From the NCBI GenBank assembly GCA_023247955.1, contig JAHFFL010000021.1, positions 1 through 10,577 on the forward strand: DNA of 10,577 nt, in the 5' to 3' direction. Source of the stretch: Candidatus Omnitrophota bacterium (GTDB lineage Bacteria > Omnitrophota > Gorgyraeia > 2-02-FULL-51-18). A program made the translations under genes and the position numbers. Under the pieces are notes generated by a model, which had not been told where the DNA came from, searched no databases, and saw only the letters and a program-made list of their open reading frames with translations. This document shows positions 1 to 6,396 of the stretch, one piece after another. Numbering within the stretch: position 1 is the stretch's first letter; the number at the start of each line of letters is the position of its first letter.

Positions 1-568
1 CGTACTTGGCTACCTCTCCCAGATCCCAGTCCCGTTCACGCGCGATGAGCTCAGCGATTTTTTTAGCAGTCCCGCTTGGCGCGTCTTTTTTCAACCGGTG
101 ATGGGCCTCGACAATCTCGATGTCGTAGCCGGCCTTGAGCCGCGCGGCGGCGAGTTTGGCGATTTCAAAAAGAAAATTGGCGCCGACGCTCATATTCGGT
201 GAAAAAAGAATGGGAATCAGCCGGGAGGCCTCTTTTATTTTTTCGGATCCCTCGGCGCCGATCCCTGTGGTCCCTATCACCAGCGCCTTTTTGGCGCCCA
301 CCGCTTGTTTCAGACATTCCAGAGCGGCTTCCGGATTTGAAAAGTCAATCACGACATCCGCCAAAGCAATGGCTTTTGCGGAAATCGTCGAGCATTTTAT
401 CTTCAGGTGTTCCCCGAGCCCGAGCGCGGCGCCCAAATCCTTGCCCAGCATCGCGTGCCCCGGATGTTCAAAGGCCCCGGCGATGCGGAAATCCTGCGAA
501 TGATAGGCCAGTTGCAAAATGCGCGCGCCCATGCGCCCGAGGGCGCCGTTTACCGCGATTTTAATCAT
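1..568 (-). CDS. dapB: 4-hydroxy-tetrahydrodipicolinate reductase, 3'-truncated by window edge
   Basis: Cytoplasmic DapB reduces the DapA product (dehydrated HTPA) to tetrahydrodipicolinate with NAD(P)H, in the diaminopimelate/lysine pathway. I translated 189 codons from the ATG at 568 to the window edge. The family is usually about 265 residues, so roughly 75 C-terminal residues lie outside. Visible motifs are the Rossmann nucleotide-binding start NGALGRMG (residues 7-14), GTTG (99-102) and the family signature EAHHRLKKDAPSGTA (154-168). In that signature H156 and K160 correspond to the catalytic His/Lys pair of E. coli DapB (H159/K163). The start codon overlaps the dapA stop as ATGA, and a GGAG Shine-Dalgarno lies 6 nt upstream (575-578), so the start is well fixed. 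It is the last visible gene of the lysA-dapF-dapA-dapB unit. Identity is secure; the missing end cannot be judged. Confidence 0.96.
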   Translation of the reverse strand, partial: MIKIAVNGALGRMGARILQLAYHSQDFRIAGAFEHPGHAMLGKDLGAALGLGEHLKIKCSTISAKAIALADVVIDFSNPEAALECLKQAVGAKKALVIGTTGIGAEGSEKIKEASRLIPILFSPNMSVGANFLFEIAKLAAARLKAGYDIEIVEAHHRLKKDAPSGTAKKIAELIARERDWDLGEVAKY

Positions 569-1455
569 CGTCCGCTCCGTTTTTTAAGCGACAGTCCGTA
601 ATCTTTCATCGCGCTCACCAGAATCTTTTCATGGGGCTCCCGCATCGGGCAAAGCGGCAGGCGGAGTTCTTCGCTGCACAGCCCCAATAGTCCCATCGCT
701 TTCTTCACGGGAATCGGGTTGGTTTCGATAAACATCGCGCGGCAAAGTGGAAACATTTTGTAATGCAATTCCCTGGCCCTGGCGTGATTGCCCTTAAAAA
801 AAGAATCGACCATCTCTGCCACGTCTTCGGGAACGACATTGGCAATCACGGAAATTACGCCCTTGGCCCCCAACGCCATCAGCGGCAACGTCAGCGAATC
901 ATCACCGCTTAACACCGTGATCCCACAAAGCGACAGGATGTGCGAGGCCTGGTCCATGCTGCCGGTCGCTTCTTTGATCGCGACGATGCTCCGGATCCTC
1001 GAAAGCCGGGCCACGGTCTCCGGCGCCAGCGACACGCCGGTCCTCGACGGCACGTTATAAAGCACAATCGGGATATCCACTTGCCGGGCGACGGCCTCGT
1101 AATGCCGGTACAGCCCTTCCTGCGTGGGCTTGTTGTAATAAGGAGTCACCATCAGCGCGCCGTCAGCGCCCGCTTTTTTCGCGAAGCGCGTGAGCCTAAT
1201 CGCTTCTTCGGTGCTGTTGGCACCCGTTCCGGCGACCACAGGCAGCTCTCCCCCGGCCGCCTCCACCGCGACCTCGATCACGCGCTCATGCTCGCGGAAC
1301 GAAAGTGTGGGGCATTCACCGGTAGTGCCCGCCGGCACGATACCATCCGTACCCGCTTGAAGTTGGCGACGCACCAGTCGAGTCAGCGCCTTTTCGTCCA
1401 CTTTTCCATTTTTAAACGGTGTCACAAGCGCCACCAGCGATCCATGAAATGTCAT
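565..1455 (-). CDS. dapA: 4-hydroxy-tetrahydrodipicolinate synthase
   Basis: DapA condenses pyruvate with L-aspartate 4-semialdehyde, the committed step to diaminopimelate and lysine. The 296-residue product has normal length for this class I aldolase (TIM barrel). Visible are the GTTGE pyruvate-binding loop (43-47), Y107 in PYYNKP and Y133 in LYNVPSRTG, which with T44/T45 form the proton relay. R138 is the substrate-binding Arg, and Schiff-base K161 lies in IKEATG. The C-terminal NPIPVKKAM stretch (246-254) is typical of bacterial DapA. The ATG at 1455 overlaps the dapF TGA by 4 nt, and a GGGGAG ribosome-binding site (1465-1470) lies inside the dapF end; the stop overlaps the dapB ATG. The gene is thus translationally coupled on both sides. 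The C-terminus is basic (KKRSGR). Related NAL-family lyases are possible in principle, but the lysine-gene neighbours make dapA by far the best call. Confidence 0.97.
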   Translation of the reverse strand: MTFHGSLVALVTPFKNGKVDEKALTRLVRRQLQAGTDGIVPAGTTGECPTLSFREHERVIEVAVEAAGGELPVVAGTGANSTEEAIRLTRFAKKAGADGALMVTPYYNKPTQEGLYRHYEAVARQVDIPIVLYNVPSRTGVSLAPETVARLSRIRSIVAIKEATGSMDQASHILSLCGITVLSGDDSLTLPLMALGAKGVISVIANVVPEDVAEMVDSFFKGNHARARELHYKMFPLCRAMFIETNPIPVKKAMGLLGLCSEELRLPLCPMREPHEKILVSAMKDYGLSLKKRSGR

Positions 1456-2273
1456 AACGTCACTCTCCCCTCAAAGGTTTTTTCCACCGGTCCTTCCAGA
1501 TAAACCTCGTGATAATTCTCGCCTTCCCGCGAAAAATAAACTTTCAGGGATTCGCCGCTTTTCGGCGTCACAACCACCGGCGATTCAAACCCTTTGAGCG
1601 ACGCAGCGACCAACGCCGCGGCCGTAGCCCCGGTCCCGCACGAAAGCGTTTCATCTTCCACGCCCCGTTCGTAAGTCCGGATATGCAACGAATTATCGTG
1701 CCTGACACTGATAAAATTGGCGTTGGTGCCTTCGGGCGCAAAAGAAGAATGCCTGCGAATCGCCCGGCCCAGCGTGAACACGTCAATATCTTCCAGAGAA
1801 TCCGTCAGTAGGACCGCGTGCGGGACACCGGTATTGATAAAATTCAAATCCATCCGCTTGCCGAGCACTTCCAGATTAAAACCCAGCCTCAAGCCCGTCG
1901 GGTCTCCCATCTTCGCGCGGACCAGGCCGTTGTTTTTGACCTCGGCGCCGATAACCCCGGCGATGGTTTCTATCTTCAGTGGATTTTTCGTAATACGATT
2001 ATCCACTGAAAATTTTGCCAGGCAGCGCACGCCGTTGCCGCACATCTCGGCTTCGGAGCCATCGGGATTAAAAATCCGCATGCGGATGTCCGCGGCTTGT
2101 GAGCTCTCCAAAAGGATGAGCCCATCCGCGCCGATCGAGTGCTTGCGGTCGGACAGGCGGCGCGCGGCGTGCGCCAGATCGCTGTCAAGCGTGCCGGAAC
2201 GGTTGTCCACCAGAATGAAATCATTGCCGGCCCCGGCCATTTTCCAAAATGCAATCGCCCGTCCCGCCGTCAT
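1452..2273 (-). CDS. dapF: diaminopimelate epimerase
   Basis: DapF interconverts LL- and meso-diaminopimelate by a cofactor-free two-base mechanism; the meso form feeds peptidoglycan and LysA. The 273-residue protein matches family length. It opens with the characteristic KMAGAGNDFILVDN (11-24) and carries both catalytic cysteines, C78 in EMCGNGVRC and C212 in SCGTGATAAA, each at the expected helix start of the two pseudo-symmetric domains. The chosen ATG (2273) forms an ATGA overlap with the lysA stop and has a strong Shine-Dalgarno (GGGAGGTG, 2279-2286) 7 nt upstream. The next internal Met (M12) would cut into the conserved GxGNDF start, so the longer form is preferred. Its presence shows that the pathway passes through LL-DAP (succinylase, acetylase or DapL aminotransferase branch) rather than relying on meso-DAP dehydrogenase alone. 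Confidence 0.97.
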   Translation of the reverse strand: MTAGRAIAFWKMAGAGNDFILVDNRSGTLDSDLAHAARRLSDRKHSIGADGLILLESSQAADIRMRIFNPDGSEAEMCGNGVRCLAKFSVDNRITKNPLKIETIAGVIGAEVKNNGLVRAKMGDPTGLRLGFNLEVLGKRMDLNFINTGVPHAVLLTDSLEDIDVFTLGRAIRRHSSFAPEGTNANFISVRHDNSLHIRTYERGVEDETLSCGTGATAAALVAASLKGFESPVVVTPKSGESLKVYFSREGENYHEVYLEGPVEKTFEGRVTL

Positions 2274-3544
2274 GACAGCACCTCCCGCACTATCTTTTCG
2301 TTGCGGATCAGGTCGTTCCTTGTCTCCCTTTGCCTGGCCACATAAAATTTTCTCCCGCTGACCACCACCTCGGGCACGCGCGGACGGGAGTTGTAATTGC
2401 TCGACATCACAAAGCCGTAAGCGCCGCAGGACATCACCGCCAGAAGTTGCCCGGGCTCCGCCGCGGGAAAGCGGCGGTCCTTGGCCAGGAAATCCCCGCT
2501 CTCGCAGATCGGGCCTACGACGTCGGCCTTTTCCACCTTCGACCGCACATGCCTCAAGACCGGAAGGATTTCATGATAGGCGCCGTAAAAAGCCGGGCGG
2601 ATCAGGTCGTTCATGCCCGCGTCGACGATCACAAAAGATTTTTTATTTTGGCCTTTTTTCTTGTAAAGCACTTTGGTCACAAGAATCCCGCTGTTTCCCG
2701 AAATAAAACGTCCTGGCTCAAGCACAAGCCGGAGCCGGTTCTCATAGCCCTTTAAAAGCGGGAGTATCGCGTCGGCAAACTGCTGGGCGGTTTGCGGCTT
2801 CTCTTTTGAATAAATGATCCCGAGCCCGCCGCCAATATTCAGATATTCCACCGTGGTCTTCCCCGCGTACCGCACGCCGTCGATAAACTCCAGACAGCGC
2901 CGCACCGCTTCGATAAACGGCTTGGCCTCCGTGATCTGGGACCCGATGTGAATGTGCACGCCGGCAAAACGCAAGAAAGGATACCGGTAAGATTCCATAA
3001 ACAGCTGATAGGCCGTTTTCAAATGAATGCCGAATTTATTTTCTTTCCTGCCGGTCGTGATGTAGTGGTGCGTGTCCGCCGCGACGTCCGGATTGAGGCG
3101 TATCGCGATCCGCTGCGTCGTGCGGAGTCTGCCGGCCACCGCGTTGATCGCCTCCAGCTCCTGCGCGGATTCCACGTTGAACATGAGTATCTTCGCGCGA
3201 ATGGCCTCTTCGATTTCCTCGGGAGTTTTTCCCACCGACGCGAACACCACCTTCCGGGGATCCACGCCAACGCGTTTGGCCCGGAAAAGTTCCCCGCCGG
3301 ATACGATGTCCAGCCCCGCGCCGTTTTCAACTAGCGCCTTAAGCACCGTAAGGTTGGAGTTGGCCTTCATCGAAAAACAGATCAGCGGATCCACCGGCTT
3401 GAAGGCGTCCCTCAGCTTAAAGTAGTGGTCAAGAAACGTGCCGATGCTGTAGAGATAAAATGGCGTCCCCACGCGTTGCGCGATCTTCGCGACCGGCGTT
3501 TCCTCGCAGTAGAGCTGTTTACCGACGTACTGGAATCGATGCAT
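2270..3544 (-). CDS. lysA: diaminopimelate decarboxylase
   Basis: LysA is a PLP enzyme of the alanine-racemase fold that decarboxylates meso-diaminopimelate to L-lysine, the final lysine step. From the ATG at 3544 it is 424 residues, normal for the family. Visible are PLP-lysine K60 in FSMKAN, HIHIGSQ (197-203), the phosphate-binding GGGLG (238-242), EPGR (276-279) and the active-site Cys motif GPICESGD (344-351). A GTG in the same frame at 3568 would add eight residues. I reject it because family members start at a position like MHRFQY and because that GTG lies within the terminal repeat of the adjacent palindromic element. The ribosome site for 3544 is weak (AGTGGA, 3551-3556, 6 nt upstream). 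lysA opens the lysine block and shares an ATGA overlap with dapF. The gap upstream may separate its expression from argH, but I see no clear promoter. Confidence 0.96.
   Translation of the reverse strand: MHRFQYVGKQLYCEETPVAKIAQRVGTPFYLYSIGTFLDHYFKLRDAFKPVDPLICFSMKANSNLTVLKALVENGAGLDIVSGGELFRAKRVGVDPRKVVFASVGKTPEEIEEAIRAKILMFNVESAQELEAINAVAGRLRTTQRIAIRLNPDVAADTHHYITTGRKENKFGIHLKTAYQLFMESYRYPFLRFAGVHIHIGSQITEAKPFIEAVRRCLEFIDGVRYAGKTTVEYLNIGGGLGIIYSKEKPQTAQQFADAILPLLKGYENRLRLVLEPGRFISGNSGILVTKVLYKKKGQNKKSFVIVDAGMNDLIRPAFYGAYHEILPVLRHVRSKVEKADVVGPICESGDFLAKDRRFPAAEPGQLLAVMSCGAYGFVMSSNYNSRPRVPEVVVSGRKFYVARQRETRNDLIRNEKIVREVLS
2279..2286 (-). promoter_or_regulatory. strong Shine-Dalgarno for dapF inside the lysA end
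   Basis: GGGAGGTG on the minus strand lies 7 nt before the dapF ATG, within the last codons of lysA. With the ATGA overlap it fixes the dapF start and supports translational coupling. Similar GGAG motifs precede dapA (1465-1468) and dapB (575-578). Confidence 0.75.
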
Positions 3545-3557
3545 TAAGTATCCACTC

Positions 3558-3735
3558 TGTAATGCCACGGGTCCTGCCGCCCCCGCCCGCTTCAGCGGGA
3601 CGGGTCCGTCCGCGTTCCGCGGCGGATGCGGGACCCCCCTTCTCCGCCAAACGGCGCGTCGGATCTGTCCACAAAGCGCCGTTTGTGACGGATCCGCCGG
3701 CGCTTTGTGGCGGAGGCGTCACCCGTGGCATTACA
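3558..3735. repeat. 178-bp palindromic element with 15-bp terminal inverted repeats (MITE- or BIME-like)
   Basis: Perfect inverted repeats of 15 bp bound the element: TGTAATGCCACGGGT at 3558-3572 and its reverse complement at 3721-3735. Inside are three successive dyads. The first is 3586-3599 (CCCGCT/AGCGGG, 2-nt loop). The second is 3602-3636 (GGGTCC/GGACCC outer stem with an inner CCGCG/CGCGG hairpin at 3610-3622). The third is a 74-nt imperfect palindrome, 3642-3715, centred near 3678.5, with 7-bp outer arms (3642-3648/3709-3715) and a long inner stem (3661-3675/3682-3695). No plausible ORF or transposase is present, and no convincing target-site duplication is seen. It almost fills the argH-lysA gap, the only sizeable one in the window. 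It could be a non-autonomous mobile element, an mRNA-processing or stabilising structure, or a Rho-sensitive or attenuating leader. No T-run follows the hairpins on the coding strand, so it is not a standard intrinsic terminator. Confidence 0.82.
3669..3710. repeat. 12-bp inverted repeat inside the lysA-leader element
   Basis: CCACAAAGCGCC (3669-3680) is the exact reverse complement of GGCGCTTTGTGG (3699-3710), with an 18-nt spacer. This pairing shares 3676-3680 with a competing 10-bp pairing between 3648-3657 (CAAACGGCGC) and 3676-3685 (GCGCCGTTTG). The RNA read from the minus strand could thus adopt mutually exclusive folds. Whether that has a regulatory role or simply reflects tandem related palindromes cannot be told from sequence alone. 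Confidence 0.7.
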
Positions 3736-3744
3736 CTTAGTTAA

Positions 3745-5121
3745 TTAACCTAATAATTTTTTCCATTTTGTAATTTGTTTACGCACTTCCGCCGGATTTG
3801 TGCTGCCAACGGTTTTTTTCATTTTTACCGAATGTTTTGCGTTAAAAAACTCATAGACATCGCCGTCAATCCGCGGCGCAAAGTGCTTCAAAATATCCAG
3901 CCCGATCTTTGAGATGGGTCGTCCCTTTTCTTCGGCAAAACTCACGATTCGCCCTATTTGTTCATGGGCCGTCTTGAACGGGACACCTTTGCGGACCAGG
4001 CAGTCCACCAGGTCCGTCGCGTACAGACTCTCATCGGACAAAAGCTCTTTTGCCCTTTTTTCATTGACGCTTAACGTCTTAAAGACCTTGATAAAAATCT
4101 CAAGCAACGCTTCGCAATTTTCAACCGAATCAAAAAGATACCGCTTGTCCCATTGAAGGTCACGATTATAAGAGGTCGGGAGCCCTTTGAGCGTGGCCGC
4201 AAGACCGAGGAAATTACTCATGAAAATACCCGCTGCGCCGCGCGCGAGCTCCACGAAATCGGCGTTTTTCTTTTGCGGCATCATTGAGCTTCCCGTGCAA
4301 AAGGCCTCGTCGATGTCTATCAGTGAAAAACCCTTGGTCTGTCCGAGCATCAAATCCTCGGCAATCCTTGAGAACTGAAGCCCGGCGAACACGGCCGAGG
4401 ATAAAATATTCAGCACAAAATCTCTGTCGCCCGAAACATCGTAGCTGTTATTGGCGATCGAGGACAACCCCAGCTCGCGCGCGATGAGTTTTTGGTCCAA
4501 GTTAAAAGTGCTCCCCGCCAAAGCGCCGCTCCCCAAGACACACACGTCAAAAAAAGGCCTAGCCGCCTGAAGCCGTTGCTTGGCCCTCTCGAGCATTTCG
4601 GCGTAGGCCAAGAAAACATGCGCCTGCGAGACCACTTGCGCGTTTTGCAAATGGGTCATACCCGGGATAAACACGTGTTGAGTGCGTTCCGCCTTCAGGA
4701 CGATTTCTTTCTGCAGCCGGCTGATCAAAGATTCCATTTTTGCCGCGTGTGCTTTGCAATAAAGCCGCGTGCTTTGGCTCACGAGATCGTTGCGCGACCT
4801 TGCCGTGTGTAGCTTGCCCGCCAAAGTGCCGACAAGTTTCTCGAGCTCCGCCTGAATCGCCGAATGGACGTCCTCAGCACCTTTGTCCAACCGCAGACGG
4901 CCGCTTTCATGCCGTTTCTGGATCCCGGCAATTGCCGAGAGGAGTTTTGCGGCCTCAGCCGCCGTCAAAACACCGCAGGCCTTAAGTGCCTTCACATGCG
5001 CGGCATTGATCTTTAAATCGTAAGCGAGAAGACGGCAGTCCCATTTAAAAGAACTGCCGAACCTTTCAAACGCGGGATCGGTTCTCTTTTTAAACCTTCC
5101 ACCCCAAAGCTTAGTCGGCAT
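3745..5121 (-). CDS. argH: argininosuccinate lyase
   Basis: ArgH splits argininosuccinate into arginine and fumarate, the last arginine step, as a homotetramer of the fumarase/aspartase superfamily. The 458-residue protein has the usual length and begins with the typical KLWGGRF (4-10). Conserved regions are HTARSRND (105-112), PGMTHLQNAQ (153-162, with H157 as the conserved catalytic-region His), GSGALAGSTF (197-206) and the superfamily signature GSSMMPQKKN (277-286). The last is followed by Ala where most homologues have Pro (KKNPD). The conserved YNRDLQ-DK region reads YNRDLQWDK (318-326). A GGAG ribosome site (5129-5132) lies 7 nt before the ATG. A 93-nt repeat-bearing gap precedes it and a 200-nt gap with a palindromic element follows, so argH is the least tightly packed of the arginine genes here. 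Confidence 0.96.
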   Translation of the reverse strand: MPTKLWGGRFKKRTDPAFERFGSSFKWDCRLLAYDLKINAAHVKALKACGVLTAAEAAKLLSAIAGIQKRHESGRLRLDKGAEDVHSAIQAELEKLVGTLAGKLHTARSRNDLVSQSTRLYCKAHAAKMESLISRLQKEIVLKAERTQHVFIPGMTHLQNAQVVSQAHVFLAYAEMLERAKQRLQAARPFFDVCVLGSGALAGSTFNLDQKLIARELGLSSIANNSYDVSGDRDFVLNILSSAVFAGLQFSRIAEDLMLGQTKGFSLIDIDEAFCTGSSMMPQKKNADFVELARGAAGIFMSNFLGLAATLKGLPTSYNRDLQWDKRYLFDSVENCEALLEIFIKVFKTLSVNEKRAKELLSDESLYATDLVDCLVRKGVPFKTAHEQIGRIVSFAEEKGRPISKIGLDILKHFAPRIDGDVYEFFNAKHSVKMKKTVGSTNPAEVRKQITKWKKLLG

Positions 5122-5128
5122 ATTAAAA

Positions 5129-5132
5129 CTCC
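5129..5132 (-). promoter_or_regulatory. Shine-Dalgarno for argH
   Basis: GGAG lies 7 nt upstream of the argH ATG, just outside the CCAG/CTGG repeat region and next to a CCAATTGG palindrome (5131-5138). It fixes the start at 5121. Confidence 0.7.
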
Positions 5133-5136
5133 AATT

Positions 5137-5211
5137 GGAACACCAGCCGCCAGAACACTAGAACGCCAGAAAAAACTGGAAATCTCTGGTGCCTGGTGCC
5201 CTGGTGCCTGG
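5137..5211. repeat. facing ~7-nt periodic CCAG / CTGG short repeats in the argG-argH gap
   Basis: On the plus strand, CCAG recurs at 5143, 5150 and 5166, with a diverged CTAG-containing unit between the last two, in units like GAACACC. This is followed by CTGG at 5176, 5186, 5193, 5201 and 5208 in units like CTGGTGC. The two halves are roughly inverted copies, so CACCAG (5141-5146) can pair with CTGGTG at 5186, 5193 or 5201, and CCAG-A6-CTGG (5166-5179) forms a small hairpin at the centre. No ORF is present. The array occupies nearly the whole 93-nt gap, leaving the argH Shine-Dalgarno outside it. It may be slippage-generated filler, or an RNA structure between argG and argH. Confidence 0.65.
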
Positions 5212-5214
5212 CGC

Positions 5215-6384
5215 TCATTTTTTATACGGCAACGCCCATAGATCGATGAAACCCTTCGCGAGACGCTGGTCAAACTTGTCCTTGGCGCCGTAGGTCGCGA
5301 GACTTTCCCTATACAGGGAGTGCGGGGACTTACGGCCCACCACCTGTGACGAGTATTTCCTGAGCTTCACGCGCACGCTGCCGCTGACGTTTTTCTGCGT
5401 TTCCTCGACAAACCGGTCCAGCGCCACCCGCAAAGGCGTAAACCAAAGCCCGTAATAAACAAGCTCGGCATATTTCTGGGCGATGCCTTCCTTGAAATGC
5501 AAAAGCTCCCTGTCGAGGACCAGACTCTCCAAATCCTTGTGGGCCTGGTTCAGGATCGTCGCCGCCGGCGCTTCATAGGTCTCTCTCGACTTGATGCCAA
5601 CCAGCCGGTTTTCGATCATGTCCATGCGCCCTATCCCGTACTCGGAGCCGAGCGCGTTGAGCCGCAGGATCAGCTTCAGCGCGTCCAACCGCTTGCCTTC
5701 CAGGCCCACCGGCACGCCTTTCTCAAATTGAATTTCAATCGCGCGCTCTTTCGGATTCCTGGATTCGGCCCCGCGCGTCCACTGAAAAGACGCTTGAGGC
5801 GGCTCGACGTTCGGGTCCTCGAGCACGCCCGCCTCGACGCTGACGCCCCAGATATTTTTATCGATGGAAAAAGGGCTTTTTTTCGTCACGTCAATCGGGA
5901 TGCGATGGCGCTTGGCATAGCGAATCTCCTCCTCGCGCGATTTAAACTCCCATTCCCGTACCGGCGCGATAATCTCCAAAGAACCGTCCAACGCCTGTGT
6001 CGTCACCTCAAAACGTACCTGGTCATTTCCTTTGCCAGTGCAACCGTGGGCCACGGCCGTCGCCTTCTCGGCGTGCGCGACCGCCACCTGCTCCGCGGCG
6101 ATTAGCGGCCGCGAAAGCGCCGTCGCCAGTGTGTAACGCCCCTCGTAGACGGCTCCGGCCTTAAGCGCGGGCCAGATATAATCGGCGGCAAATTTTCTTT
6201 TCAAGTCTTTCACAACCACTTTGGAAGCGCCGGCCTTTTTCGCGCGCTCCACCGCCGCGGTGGTCGTCTTTTCCTGGCCGACATCCGCCATGTAGGCAAT
6301 GACTTCGTACCCTTTGTCCTTCAGCCATTTAATCGCGACGGAAGTGTCCAGTCCGCCGGAATAAGCTAACACGACTTTCTTCAT
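5215..6384 (-). CDS. argG: argininosuccinate synthase
   Basis: ArgG joins citrulline and aspartate at the expense of ATP to give argininosuccinate. The 389-residue protein is of the common bacterial type (about 400). It starts MKKVVLAYSGGLDTS, whose SGGLDTS (9-15) is the PP-loop of the N-type ATP pyrophosphatases. HGCTGKGNDQVRFE (113-126) is the aspartate/citrulline-binding loop. GRMDMIENRLVGIKSRETYE (252-271) and the C-terminal YGAKDKFDQRLAKGFIDL (365-382) are family hallmarks. The ATG lies 12 nt after the argF stop; an AAGGG Shine-Dalgarno (6393-6397) overlaps that stop codon, so co-transcription with argF is clear. The 93-nt gap before argH is unusual for this packed cluster. No truncation or key-residue loss is seen. 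Confidence 0.97.
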   Translation of the reverse strand: MKKVVLAYSGGLDTSVAIKWLKDKGYEVIAYMADVGQEKTTTAAVERAKKAGASKVVVKDLKRKFAADYIWPALKAGAVYEGRYTLATALSRPLIAAEQVAVAHAEKATAVAHGCTGKGNDQVRFEVTTQALDGSLEIIAPVREWEFKSREEEIRYAKRHRIPIDVTKKSPFSIDKNIWGVSVEAGVLEDPNVEPPQASFQWTRGAESRNPKERAIEIQFEKGVPVGLEGKRLDALKLILRLNALGSEYGIGRMDMIENRLVGIKSRETYEAPAATILNQAHKDLESLVLDRELLHFKEGIAQKYAELVYYGLWFTPLRVALDRFVEETQKNVSGSVRVKLRKYSSQVVGRKSPHSLYRESLATYGAKDKFDQRLAKGFIDLWALPYKK

Positions 6385-6396
6385 GAAAACGGCCCT

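Noticed and set aside
3558..3735. Intrinsic terminator between argH and lysA
   Set aside because: The hairpins are strong, but no T-run follows any of them on the coding strand, so a standard Rho-independent terminator is not supported.
3545..3744. Lysine riboswitch upstream of lysA
   Set aside because: The gap is of suitable length, but I do not see the conserved lysine-riboswitch core. The sequence is instead explained by terminal inverted repeats and tandem palindromes.
3460..3744. Small ORFs on both strands in the argH-lysA gap
   Set aside because: Their peptides are just translations of the GC-rich palindromes, have no recognisable domain and overlap the lysA start.
5137..5211. CRISPR array
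   Set aside because: The repeat units are only about 7 nt with no spacers of regular length, and there are no cas genes nearby.
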